Assembly: GCA_034006985.1 (NCBI GenBank)
Contig: JAVERT010000001.1
Span: forward strand, 257,700 to 321,699
DNA: 64,000 bases
Reading direction: 5' to 3'
From: Gudongella sp034006985
GTDB lineage: Bacteria > Bacillota > Clostridia > Tissierellales > Tissierellaceae
Shown: positions 53,539 to 62,496 of the stretch, piece after piece
Layout of the letters: the number at the start of each line of letters is the position of its first letter
Numbering within the stretch: position 1 is the stretch's first letter
Position numbers and translations under genes: made by a program
Notes under the pieces: model-generated
Databases searched by the model: none
What the model was told of the DNA's origin: nothing
The model's input: only the letters and a program-made list of their open reading frames with translations

Positions 53539-54582
53539 TTACGACTCCTTCCTCATTATATGAATATTATCAGGTACTATCATCAATCCAACTTCTTCAC
53601 CCACTTCTTTTTTAAGTGTTGAATGAACTGTCCAAATAAAGTTCCCAGTATTTACTTCCATTTCATAATGAACGCCCTTAAAAATTATACTTTCCACTCT
53701 TCCAATAAGATGAGCTTCGGATAGAGCTATTATTTCCATATCCTCAGGCCGAATAACTACATCAACTGGTATATTGTTCCCAAAACCTTTGTCTACACAA
53801 CTAAATAAATGATTGGCAAAAAATACTTTAAAATCTTCTTTCATTTCTCCATCTAAAATATTACTCTCTCCTATAAATTGAGCAACAAATCTATTTATAG
53901 GTTCATTGTAAATATCAACAGGTGTTCCTATCTGCTGAATCTTACCTTTATCCATAACTATAATTGTATCTGACATCGTAAGTGCCTCTTCTTGGTCATG
54001 TGTTACATAAATAAAAGTAATTCCTACTCTTTTTTGTATACTCTTTAATTCTAGTTGCATTTCCTTTCTAAGTTTTAAATCCAAGGCTCCTAAAGGCTCA
54101 TCTAATAGCAGGACTCTTGGTTCATTAACTAGAGCTCTTGCTATAGCTATCCTTTGTTGTTGCCCACCACTTAAAGATTCAATATCTCTATTTTCAAAAC
54201 CTGAAAGATTAACAAGTTTTAGCATTTTTGCTACCTTGCTTTCTATTTCCTTCTTTGGAGTTTTCTTTATTTTTAATCCAAAAGCAATATTCTCAAATAC
54301 ATTTAAATGAGGAAATAATGCATAACGCTGGAAAACAGTATTTATCTGTCTTAGATAAGGTGGAAGTGTTGTAATATCTTCATCCTCAAAATACACATTG
54401 CCCTTTGTAGGTTTTTCAAATCCACCAATTATTCTTAAAGTAGTGGTCTTTCCACAACCACTTGGCCCCAGTAGAGTTAAAAACTCATTTTGTCTAACAT
54501 ATAGGGATATATTATCTAAAACAACTACATCTCCAAATTTTTTTGTAATATTAATTATATCAATAGCGTGAGTTTTTGCCAT
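53539..54582 (-). CDS. potA: polyamine ABC transporter ATPase PotA
   Basis: 347 residues. Walker A GPSGCGKTT near 39-47, LSGGQQQR signature, LLLDEPLGALD Walker B, and a C-terminal TOBE domain. It powers PotBC. It follows the XRE-cupin regulator by 12 bp. Confidence 0.96.
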   Translation of the reverse strand: MAKTHAIDIINITKKFGDVVVLDNISLYVRQNEFLTLLGPSGCGKTTTLRIIGGFEKPTKGNVYFEDEDITTLPPYLRQINTVFQRYALFPHLNVFENIAFGLKIKKTPKKEIESKVAKMLKLVNLSGFENRDIESLSGGQQQRIAIARALVNEPRVLLLDEPLGALDLKLRKEMQLELKSIQKRVGITFIYVTHDQEEALTMSDTIIVMDKGKIQQIGTPVDIYNEPINRFVAQFIGESNILDGEMKEDFKVFFANHLFSCVDKGFGNNIPVDVVIRPEDMEIIALSEAHLIGRVESIIFKGVHYEMEVNTGNFIWTVHSTLKKEVGEEVGLMIVPDNIHIMRKES

Positions 54583-54594
54583 ATATACCCTCCT

Positions 54595-55134
54595 TTAAAA
54601 ATTTGGTGGGGTGCTTACCCAAATAAATGAAGCTTCTACCTTGCCAGTATTAGCTATATAATGATTGCTGTCAGCTTTGAAGTAAAAACTTTCACCTTTT
54701 TTCACCTTATATTTTTCGTTCCCAATATATAGATAAATAAATCCAGATAAAACATAACCAAATTCTTCACCTTCATGAGGATAATCTTCTTTTGTTTGCC
54801 CACCTGGATAGAGCATCATCAGAATAGGCTCCATTAAGTTTTTTTGAGCATTCGGAATAATCCACTGCAAATTATACTTTAATTCATCATCTATCATCTC
54901 GAATGCATCTTCAGAACGAAATACTATCTTTTCTTCTTCCTTATCACTGAAAAAATCTTTTAGATTAGTTCCTAGCCCTTCAAGAATATCTACCAAAGTC
55001 GCAATAGATGGCGAAGTTAAATCTCTTTCAACCTGAGAAATAAAACCTTTTGTCAATTCACACCTATCAGCAAGTTCTTCTTGAGTAAGATTTTTTTTAA
55101 TACGAATTGACTTTATTTTTTCACCGATATTCAT
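54595..55134 (-). CDS. XRE-cupin transcriptional regulator of the pot operon
   Basis: 179 residues. An N-terminal helix-turn-helix (about 7-60: LTQEELADRCELTKGFISQVE split near residues 17-37) and a C-terminal cupin (PHEGEEFGYVLSG, KKGESFYF). This is a PuuR-like layout, in which the cupin senses a small ligand, here probably a polyamine. It is the promoter-proximal gene of the pot operon, so autoregulation is likely; paired repeats lie between promoter and start. Confidence 0.9.
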   Translation of the reverse strand: MNIGEKIKSIRIKKNLTQEELADRCELTKGFISQVERDLTSPSIATLVDILEGLGTNLKDFFSDKEEEKIVFRSEDAFEMIDDELKYNLQWIIPNAQKNLMEPILMMLYPGGQTKEDYPHEGEEFGYVLSGFIYLYIGNEKYKVKKGESFYFKADSNHYIANTGKVEASFIWVSTPPNF

Positions 55135-55161
55135 AGGGTCCCCCTTGTCTATATAACTATA

Positions 55162-55193
55162 TACTAAACCAATTGTTTATATTTACTAAACCA
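55162..55193. promoter_or_regulatory. paired operator repeats before the XRE-cupin gene
   Basis: TACTAAACCA occurs at 55162-55171 and 55184-55193, 22 bp apart (two helical turns). It lies downstream of the -10 box and upstream of the start. Binding by the operon's own regulator is inferred. Confidence 0.55.
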
Positions 55194-55203
55194 TTTCTAT
55201 ACT

Positions 55204-55232
55204 ATTATAAATTAGCTTTTTGATGAAGTCAA
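55204..55232 (-). promoter_or_regulatory. pot operon promoter
   Basis: TTGACT (55232-55227), exact 17-bp spacer, TATAAT (55209-55204): near-consensus sigma-A promoter reading into the XRE-cupin gene. Confidence 0.85.
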
Positions 55233-55258
55233 GGTCTTAATTGCACTAAATTAGCAAT

Positions 55259-55510
55259 TCATAAATATTTATAATTCCAAATGCTTTCATTTTTAAATAA
55301 AATGTTTAATATATGCTTACATAGAAAGCATCTTTCATACTTTCCTGTATGATACACCCTTTTCCCTTCAACAGCAGTTAAATCTATCTGAGTCTTTTTC
55401 TTAGTATTACAGAAGATTTCTTTCACGATAGCACGTTGTATAAATAATAAGATTGATATATTTTTCTTAATTATATTTGTAAATTTTAGTAAATACGTTT
55501 TAGCAATATT
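55259..55510 (-). pseudogene. possible decayed reading frame in the thiI-pot gap
   Basis: A minus-strand frame stays open for over 80 codons and ends at TGA 55261-55259. It has no ATG and no ribosome binding site. The middle part reads like real protein (KKTQIDLTAVEGKRVYHTG, then YERCFLCK), unlike the AT-rich flanks. I do not recognise it. It may be a gene remnant or chance. The rest of 55240-55575 shows no other gene. Confidence 0.3.
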
Positions 55511-55575
55511 ATATTCATTATTTCTTTAAAAAACTTTCAATACTAGTAAATATTTTCTACTTTTTACTAATATAA

Positions 55576-55599
55576 AAATAGAACCTTTCGGTTCTATTT
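55576..55599 (-). terminator. terminator after thiI
   Basis: AAATAGAACC-GAAA-GGTTCTATTT in the minus direction overlaps the thiI stop and is followed by TTATATTAG. Confidence 0.7.
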
Positions 55600-56760
55600 A
55601 ATATAATGCACTTTTATATTTTCTAAAGCTTCTTCAACTAAAGCTCCAATTTCTAAATTAGACTCTGATTTTTCAATATCTTCCACTTTTGGCCTTGTAA
55701 GTGGATGCTTAGGTAAAAAAACACTACAGCAATCTTCAAAAGGTATGATAGATGTTTCAAAAGTTTCAATGTCTTTAGCCCATTCTATTATATCTTGCTT
55801 ATCCATACCAATTAAGGGCCTTAGTATTGGCATATTTACTACTCTGTTAATTACATTAATACTACCTATTGTTTGACTAGCTACTTGACCAAGATTTTCA
55901 CCAGTTATCAAAGCATTATAGTTATTCTCCTCACTCAACCTCTCAGCAATTCGCATCATAAATCGTCTAGATATTATTGTCATTTCGTCTTCTGCACATT
56001 TCTGATTTATTTCTTTTTGTATTTTTAATAAATTTACACTATAAATTTTTATTGGTCCCGTGTAAATTGATAATATACTAGCTAAGTCAAGCATTTTTTG
56101 CTCGGCTCTCTCAGATGTAAAGGGATAAGAATGGAAATGTAGGCCAGCTATTTCGACACCTCTTTTAGCCATCAAAAATCCTGCAACTGGGCTATCTATT
56201 CCTCCAGATAATAAAAGTAATCCTTTACCATTAGTTCCTATTGGAAATCCTCCATAAGCTTTGGTCCTATCAATATATATATATGCATGTTTTTTAATAT
56301 CTATATACACAAATATTTCTGGATTGTGTACATCTACAGATAAATTCTCCACATGCTCAAGTATATACTCTCCTACATCTGGACATATCTCTGTTGACTT
56401 TAGTGGGTAGTTCTTATTAGCTCTGGTCGCTTCAACTTTAAAAGTTAAGACCTTTTTTCCCTGCAGCTTTTCTTTCACGGCAATTAATGACGCCTCTCTA
56501 ATATCTTCAATACTAGTTGAAGTTCTTATACACTTGCTTATATAAATAATCCCAAATATTTTTTCTAATTTCGGAATTATAGCATCTTCTTTGTTCTCAA
56601 ACCCTTCAATATAAATCTTACCTTGTTCCTTGTAAATTCTATATTCTGACGAATTTCTAAGTGCTCTTTTAATATTTCTAATAAGCTGATCCTCAAAGTA
56701 CTTCCTGTTCTTGCCTTTAAGCATTAATTCTCCAAGGCTTAAACTAATTACCCTATCCAA
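55594..56760 (-). CDS. thiI: tRNA 4-thiouridine sulfurtransferase ThiI (no rhodanese domain)
   Basis: 388 residues, TTG start at 56760, 8 nt after AGGAG. An NFLD-THUMP region (about 1-165) precedes the PP-loop domain with LSGGIDSPVAGFLMAKRG and the CCSVFLPKHPLTRP end. There is no C-terminal rhodanese domain, so sulfur must come from another carrier, most likely the cysteine desulfurase encoded just upstream. It makes s4U8 in tRNA and may serve thiazole synthesis. Confidence 0.95.
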   Translation of the reverse strand: MDRVISLSLGELMLKGKNRKYFEDQLIRNIKRALRNSSEYRIYKEQGKIYIEGFENKEDAIIPKLEKIFGIIYISKCIRTSTSIEDIREASLIAVKEKLQGKKVLTFKVEATRANKNYPLKSTEICPDVGEYILEHVENLSVDVHNPEIFVYIDIKKHAYIYIDRTKAYGGFPIGTNGKGLLLLSGGIDSPVAGFLMAKRGVEIAGLHFHSYPFTSERAEQKMLDLASILSIYTGPIKIYSVNLLKIQKEINQKCAEDEMTIISRRFMMRIAERLSEENNYNALITGENLGQVASQTIGSINVINRVVNMPILRPLIGMDKQDIIEWAKDIETFETSIIPFEDCCSVFLPKHPLTRPKVEDIEKSESNLEIGALVEEALENIKVHYIK

Positions 56761-56764
56761 TAAA

Positions 56765-57916
56765 TCATCTCCTCATTATTATTGACCTTATATCTGTAAC
56801 TGATTCTTTTAAAACTTTTACAAAAATCTCCATTTGTTCTAAAGTATTCTCGTAGGAAAAACATATTCTTATTGTAGCATCCATTAATCCCTCATCAAGA
56901 TTAATAGCTTTTAAAACATGGCTTTTATTCTTTCCTTTAGAACTGCAAGCTGAAGCAGTTGAAACATAAATAGCCTTTTCTTCTAAATAATGCAATAGAA
57001 CTTCTCCTTTTATATCTTTAAAAGATATATTCAGTATATATGGAGATCCTGTTTTATCTATAGGTGAATTGACTTTAATATCATTAATATTTTCAGTAAC
57101 TAACTTAATCAAATAATTTCTTAATTCGTTAATTGAATTTCTCTCATACTCACCACTGATCGAAATTATATCTACTGCTTTCTTTAAACCCATTATACTA
57201 GGAAGATTCTCAGTTCCAGATCTTAATCCATTTTCTTGATTCCCCCCATAAAACAAAGGAGCAATTCTGCTGTCTTTATTTAAATACAAACCACCTACTC
57301 CTTTAGGTCCATGAATCTTATGTGCACTAAAAGAATAACTATCTATATTGCATTTCTTTAATGAAAACGATATTTTCCCAAAAGACTGCACACCATCTAC
57401 ATGAAAAAAGGGTGTTGTTCCTGATTCTAAAATTATCTTAGATATAGCCTCTAAATCTTGAATCGTCCCAATTTCATTATTTACATGAATTATCGAAACA
57501 AGCGCGGTATCTTTAGTTAAAACATTTTTCAAACTTTCTAAGCATATTCTCCCTTGATCATCATTTTCCAGATAGCTTATACTATAACCTTTTGATTCGT
57601 AGTTTTTTATTGTATTTATTACTGATGGGTGTTCTATCTTTGTAGTAATAATGTGATTTCCTCTTCTTGCTTTTAATGCACCTTGTATTGCTAAATTATT
57701 ACTTTCTGTTCCTCCAGAAGTAAAGAGTATTTCTCTTTCAGAAACACCAAGAAAGTTAGCAACTGAAATTCTTGCCTCTTTAAGGGCATTCTCTGCATAT
57801 AAGCCTAGCCTGTGAAGAGATGATGGATTTCCAAAATTATTCTCCATAGCCAAAGCCATTTCATTTATTACTTCAATTCTAGGTTTTGTTGTTGCACAAT
57901 TATCTAAATAAATCAA
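56765..57916 (-). CDS. cysteine desulfurase (NifS/NifZ-like)
   Basis: 383 residues. PLP Lys200 in SFSAHKIHG, and the catalytic Cys324 in STASACSSKG with a long flexible loop. It resembles the desulfurase dedicated to ThiI in Bacillus (NifZ). It is 4 bp upstream of thiI, which supports a direct ThiI sulfur-supply role. Confidence 0.92.
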   Translation of the reverse strand: MIYLDNCATTKPRIEVINEMALAMENNFGNPSSLHRLGLYAENALKEARISVANFLGVSEREILFTSGGTESNNLAIQGALKARRGNHIITTKIEHPSVINTIKNYESKGYSISYLENDDQGRICLESLKNVLTKDTALVSIIHVNNEIGTIQDLEAISKIILESGTTPFFHVDGVQSFGKISFSLKKCNIDSYSFSAHKIHGPKGVGGLYLNKDSRIAPLFYGGNQENGLRSGTENLPSIMGLKKAVDIISISGEYERNSINELRNYLIKLVTENINDIKVNSPIDKTGSPYILNISFKDIKGEVLLHYLEEKAIYVSTASACSSKGKNKSHVLKAINLDEGLMDATIRICFSYENTLEQMEIFVKVLKESVTDIRSIIMRR

Positions 57917-57927
57917 ATTTCCACCTC

Positions 57928-58521
57928 TTAATAGCCTAGTTCTTCATTTATTATATATACATATATTTCTGAACCAATTGGATTTCTACTTATTATAGTC
58001 TCTACATTGCAAATTCTATCTTTGCTACTACAATCACTACATTTTCCAGTTTTCACACAAGGCGTTTTAAGATTAAGTCTTTTAGCATTTAAAGGAGCTG
58101 CTATATTTTCTATTCTTTCAATAGCTTCTTTATAATCATTTACAATTTTATTTTTACCAACAATTACAAAAACTTTTTCATGTCCGTATATCATAGAAGC
58201 AACCCTATTTCCTGCTCCATCTTTATTTACAAGCTTTCCATCTTCAGTTACTGCATTGCTACTTGTTAGGTAAACATTAGAATTTAGAGCCTTTTCTATA
58301 GCTCCTCTCTTGTCTTCAGCTTTCCAATGCCAAAACACTTTGTTACCCCTATTTACAAGGCCCTCATATACTCCTAAATCTAAAAGAGTCATAGACCCTC
58401 CTAATCCAACACTATCTTCTTCTGAAATGTTTTTATATAGCTCCTCAAGTGCAGCTTCTCGAGTGTTAAAATACATTGCTCTAAATCCATTTTCATTAAG
58501 TTTTTCTACTGTTTTATTCAT
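57928..58521 (-). CDS. LUD-domain protein (LutC/DUF162-like)
   Basis: 197 residues of the lactate-utilisation (LUD) superfamily: VGLGGSMTLLDLG, LTSSNAVTEDGKLVNKDGAGNR (split near residues 85-105) and a Cys-rich tail CVKTGKCSDCSS that may bind a metal. Its specific role is unknown. It is the first gene of a unit with the cysteine desulfurase and thiI. Confidence 0.85.
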   Translation of the reverse strand: MNKTVEKLNENGFRAMYFNTREAALEELYKNISEEDSVGLGGSMTLLDLGVYEGLVNRGNKVFWHWKAEDKRGAIEKALNSNVYLTSSNAVTEDGKLVNKDGAGNRVASMIYGHEKVFVIVGKNKIVNDYKEAIERIENIAAPLNAKRLNLKTPCVKTGKCSDCSSKDRICNVETIISRNPIGSEIYVYIINEELGY

Positions 58522-58661
58522 GTAAACACTCCTCTCAATTTATATAACAATTCCATACAATATTATCACTACTTTGAACTTTAATCCAATATTCTATTTA
58601 TATTGATGTGCCCCACCATTTATGATACATTTTAATAGTACTATACTGGAGGGAATTTAAA

Positions 58662-59645
58662 ATGAAAAAGAAACTTGCAATAATACTTACTGGCGGTACA
58701 ATTTCTATGAAAACAGATCCGAAGTCACATGCTGTAATTCCTGCAATAAATTCTGATGAAGTTATAAACACCATAAAAAACATTGAAGCTTTAGCTGACC
58801 TAGAAATCATTAATTATGCAAATCTTCCTAGCCCTCATATTAATTTAAAAATAATGATGGATATATTTAGACTAACTAAAATACAATTAGCCAAAGATGA
58901 TATTTCTGGAGTTATAATAACTCATGGCACAGATACCCTTGAAGAAACTGCATACTTATTAGATTTACTTTTGGATACTCAAAAACCAGTTATTCTTGTT
59001 GGTGCAATGAGGAATTTCTCAGAATTAGGTTATGATGGTTCTAGTAATTTATCAGCTGCAATATGTACAGCTCTGTCCGAAAATTCTTGGAATAAAGGCG
59101 TTTTAGTTGTAATGAATAATGAAGTAAACGCAGCTAGCGAAGTTACCAAAACAAACACCTTATCATTAGATACTTTTAAATCGCCTAATTTCGGTCCTTT
59201 AGGAATTGTAGATAACGATGAAGTAATCTATTACAGAAATAAACTCCAAAGACAAAATTTTACGGTTAATGAAATAGAAGAAAAAGTAGGGCTTATCAAA
59301 GCAGTAGCTGGATTAGACTCAAGTATCTTGGATTTCTATATTGAATCAAATTATAAGGGAATTGTAATCGAAGCTCTTGGCAGAGGAAATCTACCTCCCG
59401 AAATGCTACCAGGTATTAAAAAAGCCCTTCAAAAAAATATACCCATAGTCATAGTTTCTAGATGCCCTAAAGGAAGAGTTCTTTATACCTATGGTTATGC
59501 TGGCGGTGGAAAGAACCTTAGAGATCTAGGTGCGATTTTCGGTGGTAACTTACCTGGCCAAAAAGCTAGAATCAAATTAATGGTACTATTAAAGGTTACA
59601 AATGATTTAAATGAATTGAAAAATTTGTTTGAAGTAAATTTGTAA
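58662..59645 (+). CDS. ansA: type I L-asparaginase
   Basis: 327 residues. First Thr motif ILTGGTISM at the N terminus and second motif THGTDTLEETAYLLD near residues 87-101. No signal peptide, so cytosolic. It hydrolyses Asn to Asp and ammonia. GGAGG precedes the ATG. It converges on the IclR gene. Confidence 0.94.
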   Translation: MKKKLAIILTGGTISMKTDPKSHAVIPAINSDEVINTIKNIEALADLEIINYANLPSPHINLKIMMDIFRLTKIQLAKDDISGVIITHGTDTLEETAYLLDLLLDTQKPVILVGAMRNFSELGYDGSSNLSAAICTALSENSWNKGVLVVMNNEVNAASEVTKTNTLSLDTFKSPNFGPLGIVDNDEVIYYRNKLQRQNFTVNEIEEKVGLIKAVAGLDSSILDFYIESNYKGIVIEALGRGNLPPEMLPGIKKALQKNIPIVIVSRCPKGRVLYTYGYAGGGKNLRDLGAIFGGNLPGQKARIKLMVLLKVTNDLNELKNLFEVNL

Positions 59646-59691
59646 AATATTAATAACACCAAAGTTAGTAGGCACTATACTGTTTTCACTC

Positions 59692-60471
59692 CTATTTAGA
59701 GCTTCTAAGAAAATCTGTGGCCTCTTTTGCGGTATGTGTAATTATATTCACCCATTCTTTAATATTCTTATTAGTAAATCTATTATGTGGTCCTGAAATA
59801 GAAAGACATGCTATAACTTCATCATGTAAACCAAATATTGGTGCTGCTACACAAGATACATCTTCATCTCTTTCTTCAATATCAAAACCATAGCCGAGTT
59901 CGCTTACTTTTACTAATTCATTTAAAAGTTGATTCTTATCTATAATAGTATTTTCAGTAAAATAAGTTAAATTGTAGTCCTTTAGTATCTCATCTCTCTT
60001 TTCTGGTGATTTATACGCTAAAAATATCTTGCCAGCAGCAGTACAATGTAATGGAGCCGATGCTCCTGTTTGTGTAAACATTTTTATAAGTTTATCACTC
60101 TCTTCTTGAGCTATATAAACTATCTTATTTTTATCTAAAACCGTTAAGTTTGAAGTTTCACCAGTTTTGTTTTTTAAATCAACTAAAAAGGGCTTCAAAG
60201 CAATTGAAATATGATTTTGTCTATAAGCACTCATACCTAGTTGCCACATTTTTAGACTCAATTGATACTTCTTTGTATTTATATTCTGTGTTATTAGATT
60301 ACACTCTTTTAGAGTGTTTAATAAATGATAAGTTGCACTTACACCATAGCCAAGAGCATCACTAATTTCTGTAGCCCCTTGTTCTCTTTCTTCTTCTGAA
60401 ATATAATCTATAATATGGAATGCTTTTACTACAGAACCAATTATTTTTTTTTGTTTTATGTTTTCAGCCAA
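59692..60471 (-). CDS. IclR-family transcriptional regulator
   Basis: 259 residues from TTG 60471, 7 nt after AGGAGG; a longer frame to 60534 has no site. An N-terminal winged helix (ATEISDALGYGVSATYHLLN, about residues 33-52) and a C-terminal IclR effector domain (LHCTAAGKIFLAY, GYGFDIEERDEDVSCVAAPI). Ligand unknown; the neighbouring asparaginase is a possible target. Confidence 0.9.
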   Translation of the reverse strand: MAENIKQKKIIGSVVKAFHIIDYISEEEREQGATEISDALGYGVSATYHLLNTLKECNLITQNINTKKYQLSLKMWQLGMSAYRQNHISIALKPFLVDLKNKTGETSNLTVLDKNKIVYIAQEESDKLIKMFTQTGASAPLHCTAAGKIFLAYKSPEKRDEILKDYNLTYFTENTIIDKNQLLNELVKVSELGYGFDIEERDEDVSCVAAPIFGLHDEVIACLSISGPHNRFTNKNIKEWVNIITHTAKEATDFLRSSK

Positions 60472-60562
60472 ATATATTCCTCCTAAACTTTTACTCCTTA
60501 TATTGTACACCATTTTTCCTATTAGTAAAAGCAAATTACTAAATTTCGAAAGGATTTCAACT

Positions 60563-61552
60563 ATGAAAATTATTCAAAGATCAATAAATATAGATTTTGA
60601 TTTTAAAACTAAGTATCTATTAGAGGAAATTTGCTTTATGGATATTGAAACAACTGGATTGCATAAGAAATTTCATCAAATATATTTAATTGGTATATTA
60701 ATTTACAATTATAAAACTACTTTATGGCAATTAACTCAATTTTTTAGTGAATCTAATCTAGAAGAAGAAACAATTTTAAAGGAATATGTAAATAAAATAA
60801 AAAATTATAAATATTTAATCACATATAACGGTGATAACTTCGACATCCCTTTTATAAATGAGAAACTAAAAAAATATAATGTTACAGAAGTAAAAATAGA
60901 ATCTATTGATTTATATAAATTTTTAAGGAAAAATAAAGATTTTATAGATTTACCCAACTTAAAATTAAAAACTATAGAAAAAGAACTTGGTATATATAGG
61001 GAAGATACATTTAGCGGATTAGAATGCATTGAATTTTATAAAAATTACCTGATTACAAAATCTGAGAATTTCTTAAACTATATAATTAAACATAATCATG
61101 ACGACTTGGCTTCGATGCCTAAGTTACTAAGGATTTTCCAATTAATTGAAGAGAATCAAACTATAGAATTGTATTTTCACAATACACCTGTTTTTCTAAA
61201 ATTAACAGACATCACTCAATCAGGGGACTTAATTATTGTTAAAGGAAAGTGGAATGATTCATTAAATTATTCTTCTGAATACTACAATAGATTTTATTCA
61301 ATAAATTTAAGTAAAAACGCAGACTTTCAATTTAAAATAGAAGTTAAAAAAGCAAAATTAGAAGATCAGGTAATTGCATATTATGTAAACATTAACGAAT
61401 TAATGCTAAATACAACAATTAAAGATATCTCTGGTCATAACCCTCCTAATGACATTCTAATCCTAAAGGTAAATAAAAAAAATATCTCTAATAACATAAA
61501 AAATTTAATTAAAGCGTTATTAGAAAATGAAAATTTAAACTTTAATGCTTAA
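60563..61552 (+). CDS. YprB-type ribonuclease H-like exonuclease
   Basis: 329 residues from ATG 60563, behind AAAGGA. DEDDh-like acidic motif FMDIETTGL at residue 21-29 region, YNGDNFDIPF, and HNHDDLASM. This matches the YprB RNase_H-like 3'-5' exonuclease family. A C-terminal region of about 120 residues is of unknown fold. The frame runs further up to 60458 but overlaps the IclR start. Confidence 0.9.
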   Translation: MKIIQRSINIDFDFKTKYLLEEICFMDIETTGLHKKFHQIYLIGILIYNYKTTLWQLTQFFSESNLEEETILKEYVNKIKNYKYLITYNGDNFDIPFINEKLKKYNVTEVKIESIDLYKFLRKNKDFIDLPNLKLKTIEKELGIYREDTFSGLECIEFYKNYLITKSENFLNYIIKHNHDDLASMPKLLRIFQLIEENQTIELYFHNTPVFLKLTDITQSGDLIIVKGKWNDSLNYSSEYYNRFYSINLSKNADFQFKIEVKKAKLEDQVIAYYVNINELMLNTTIKDISGHNPPNDILILKVNKKNISNNIKNLIKALLENENLNFNA

Positions 61553-61554
61553 AT

Positions 61555-61582
61555 AAAAAGCAAGCCATATGGCTTGCTTTTT
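61555..61582. terminator. terminator between the yprB-like gene and the tRNA array
   Basis: AAAAAGCAAGCC-ATAT-GGCTTGCTTTTT, a perfect 12-bp stem with T-runs on both strands. It ends both the exonuclease gene and the minus-strand tRNA array. Confidence 0.88.
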
Positions 61583-61589
61583 ATCTTTT

Positions 61590-61666
61590 TGGTGGGCCTT
61601 CAGGGACTCGAACCCCGGACCTACCGGTTATGAGCCGGGCGCTCTAACCAGCTGAGCTAAAGGCCC
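61590..61666 (-). tRNA. tRNA-Ile2 (CAT, lysidine type), copy 1
   Basis: 77 nt. Anticodon CAT in GGCTCATAACC. Acceptor GGGCCTT with C4-G69 and C5-G68, the pairs used by TilS; the other CAT tRNAs in the array lack them. Therefore Ile2 (k2CAU) rather than Met. Confidence 0.85.
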
Positions 61667-61693
61667 TTAAATCTAATTGATTTAAGATTTAAG

Positions 61694-61770
<77 letters not shown>

Positions 61771-61777
61771 ATATCTA

Positions 61778-61852
61778 TGGCAGGGATGGCAGGATTTGAA
61801 CCCACGACATTCGGTTTTGGAGACCGACGTTCTACCGCTGAACTACACCCCT
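61778..61852 (-). tRNA. tRNA-Trp (CCA)
   Basis: 75 nt, anticodon CCA in GGTCTCCAAAACC; acceptor AGGGGTG/CATCCCT, discriminator G. Confidence 0.95.
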
Positions 61853-61940
61853 AATTAACTACTCTTTTAAACAAAAAAGACTTCTAAAAAAGCTTCTTTA
61901 AACTAGCTCCTCTGAAATTCATTTGATAAATTTATGAAAA

Positions 61941-62016
61941 TGGTGCCCAGAGCCGGAATCGAACCAGCGACACGTGGATTTTCAGTCCACTGCTCTACCG
62001 ACTGAGCTATCTGGGC
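61941..62016 (-). tRNA. tRNA-Phe (GAA)
   Basis: 76 nt, anticodon GAA in GGACTGAAAATCC; acceptor GCCCAGA, CCA encoded. Confidence 0.95.
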
Positions 62017-62036
62017 TAACCTGTAGTAATATGTAT

Positions 62037-62113
62037 TGGTGGGCCTTCAGGGACTCGAACCCCGGACCTACCGGTTATGAGCCGGGCGCTCTAACCAGCT
62101 GAGCTAAAGGCCC
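62037..62113 (-). tRNA. tRNA-Ile2 (CAT, lysidine type), copy 2
   Basis: 77 nt and identical in sequence to the copy at 61590-61666. The flanks differ, so this is a second true gene in the array. Confidence 0.85.
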
Positions 62114-62122
62114 CCACACTAT

Positions 62123-62213
62123 TGGCGGAGAAGGAGGGATTTGAACCCTCGCGCCCTGTGAAGGACCTACTCCCTTAGCAGGGGAGCCTCTTCAGCCGCT
62201 TGAGTACTTCTCC
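62123..62213 (-). tRNA. tRNA-Ser (GCT)
   Basis: 91 nt, class II variable arm, anticodon GCT in CCCTGCTAAGGG; CCA encoded. Confidence 0.95.
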
Positions 62214-62216
62214 TTA

Positions 62217-62305
62217 TGGCGGAGAGGGTGGGATTCGAACCCACGTGGGCGTGAACCCTAACGGTTTTCAAGACCGCCCCGTTATGACCGCTTCGGTACC
62301 TCTCC
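62217..62305 (-). tRNA. tRNA-Ser (TGA)
   Basis: 89 nt, class II, anticodon TGA in CGGTCTTGAAAACCG. It lies 3 bp from tRNA-Ser(GCT). Confidence 0.95.
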
Positions 62306-62310
62306 ATAAA

Positions 62311-62386
62311 TGGTGACCCATCCGCGACTCGAACGCGGGACACCCTGATTAAAAGTCAGGTGCTCTGCCAACTGAGCTAATAGGTC
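62311..62386 (-). tRNA. tRNA-Lys (TTT)
   Basis: 76 nt, anticodon TTT in CTGACTTTTAATCAG; acceptor GACCTAT/ATGGGTC. Confidence 0.95.
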
Positions 62387-62413
62387 ATATTATTTAGTTT
62401 CTAAAATGTGTAA

Positions 62414-62490
62414 TGGCTGGGGTGACAGGACTCGAACCTGTGGAATGCTAGAGTCAAAGTCTAGTGCCTTACCGACTTGGCTACACCCCA
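62414..62490 (-). tRNA. tRNA-Gln (TTG)
   Basis: 77 nt, anticodon TTG in CTAGACTTTGACTCTAG; acceptor TGGGGTG/CACCCCA, discriminator G. Confidence 0.95.
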
Positions 62491-62496
62491 AAATTA

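Noticed and set aside
61590..61666. Calling the two CAT tRNAs at 61590 and 62037 elongator Met
   Set aside because: They have the TilS-type C4-G69/C5-G68 pairs, and separate elongator and initiator Met genes are present in the same array.
61862..61920. Terminator between tRNA-Trp and tRNA-Phe
   Set aside because: The A/T-rich repeats (GAAGCTTTTTT, GAAGTCTTTTTT) form only a weak stem and the tRNA array continues on both sides.
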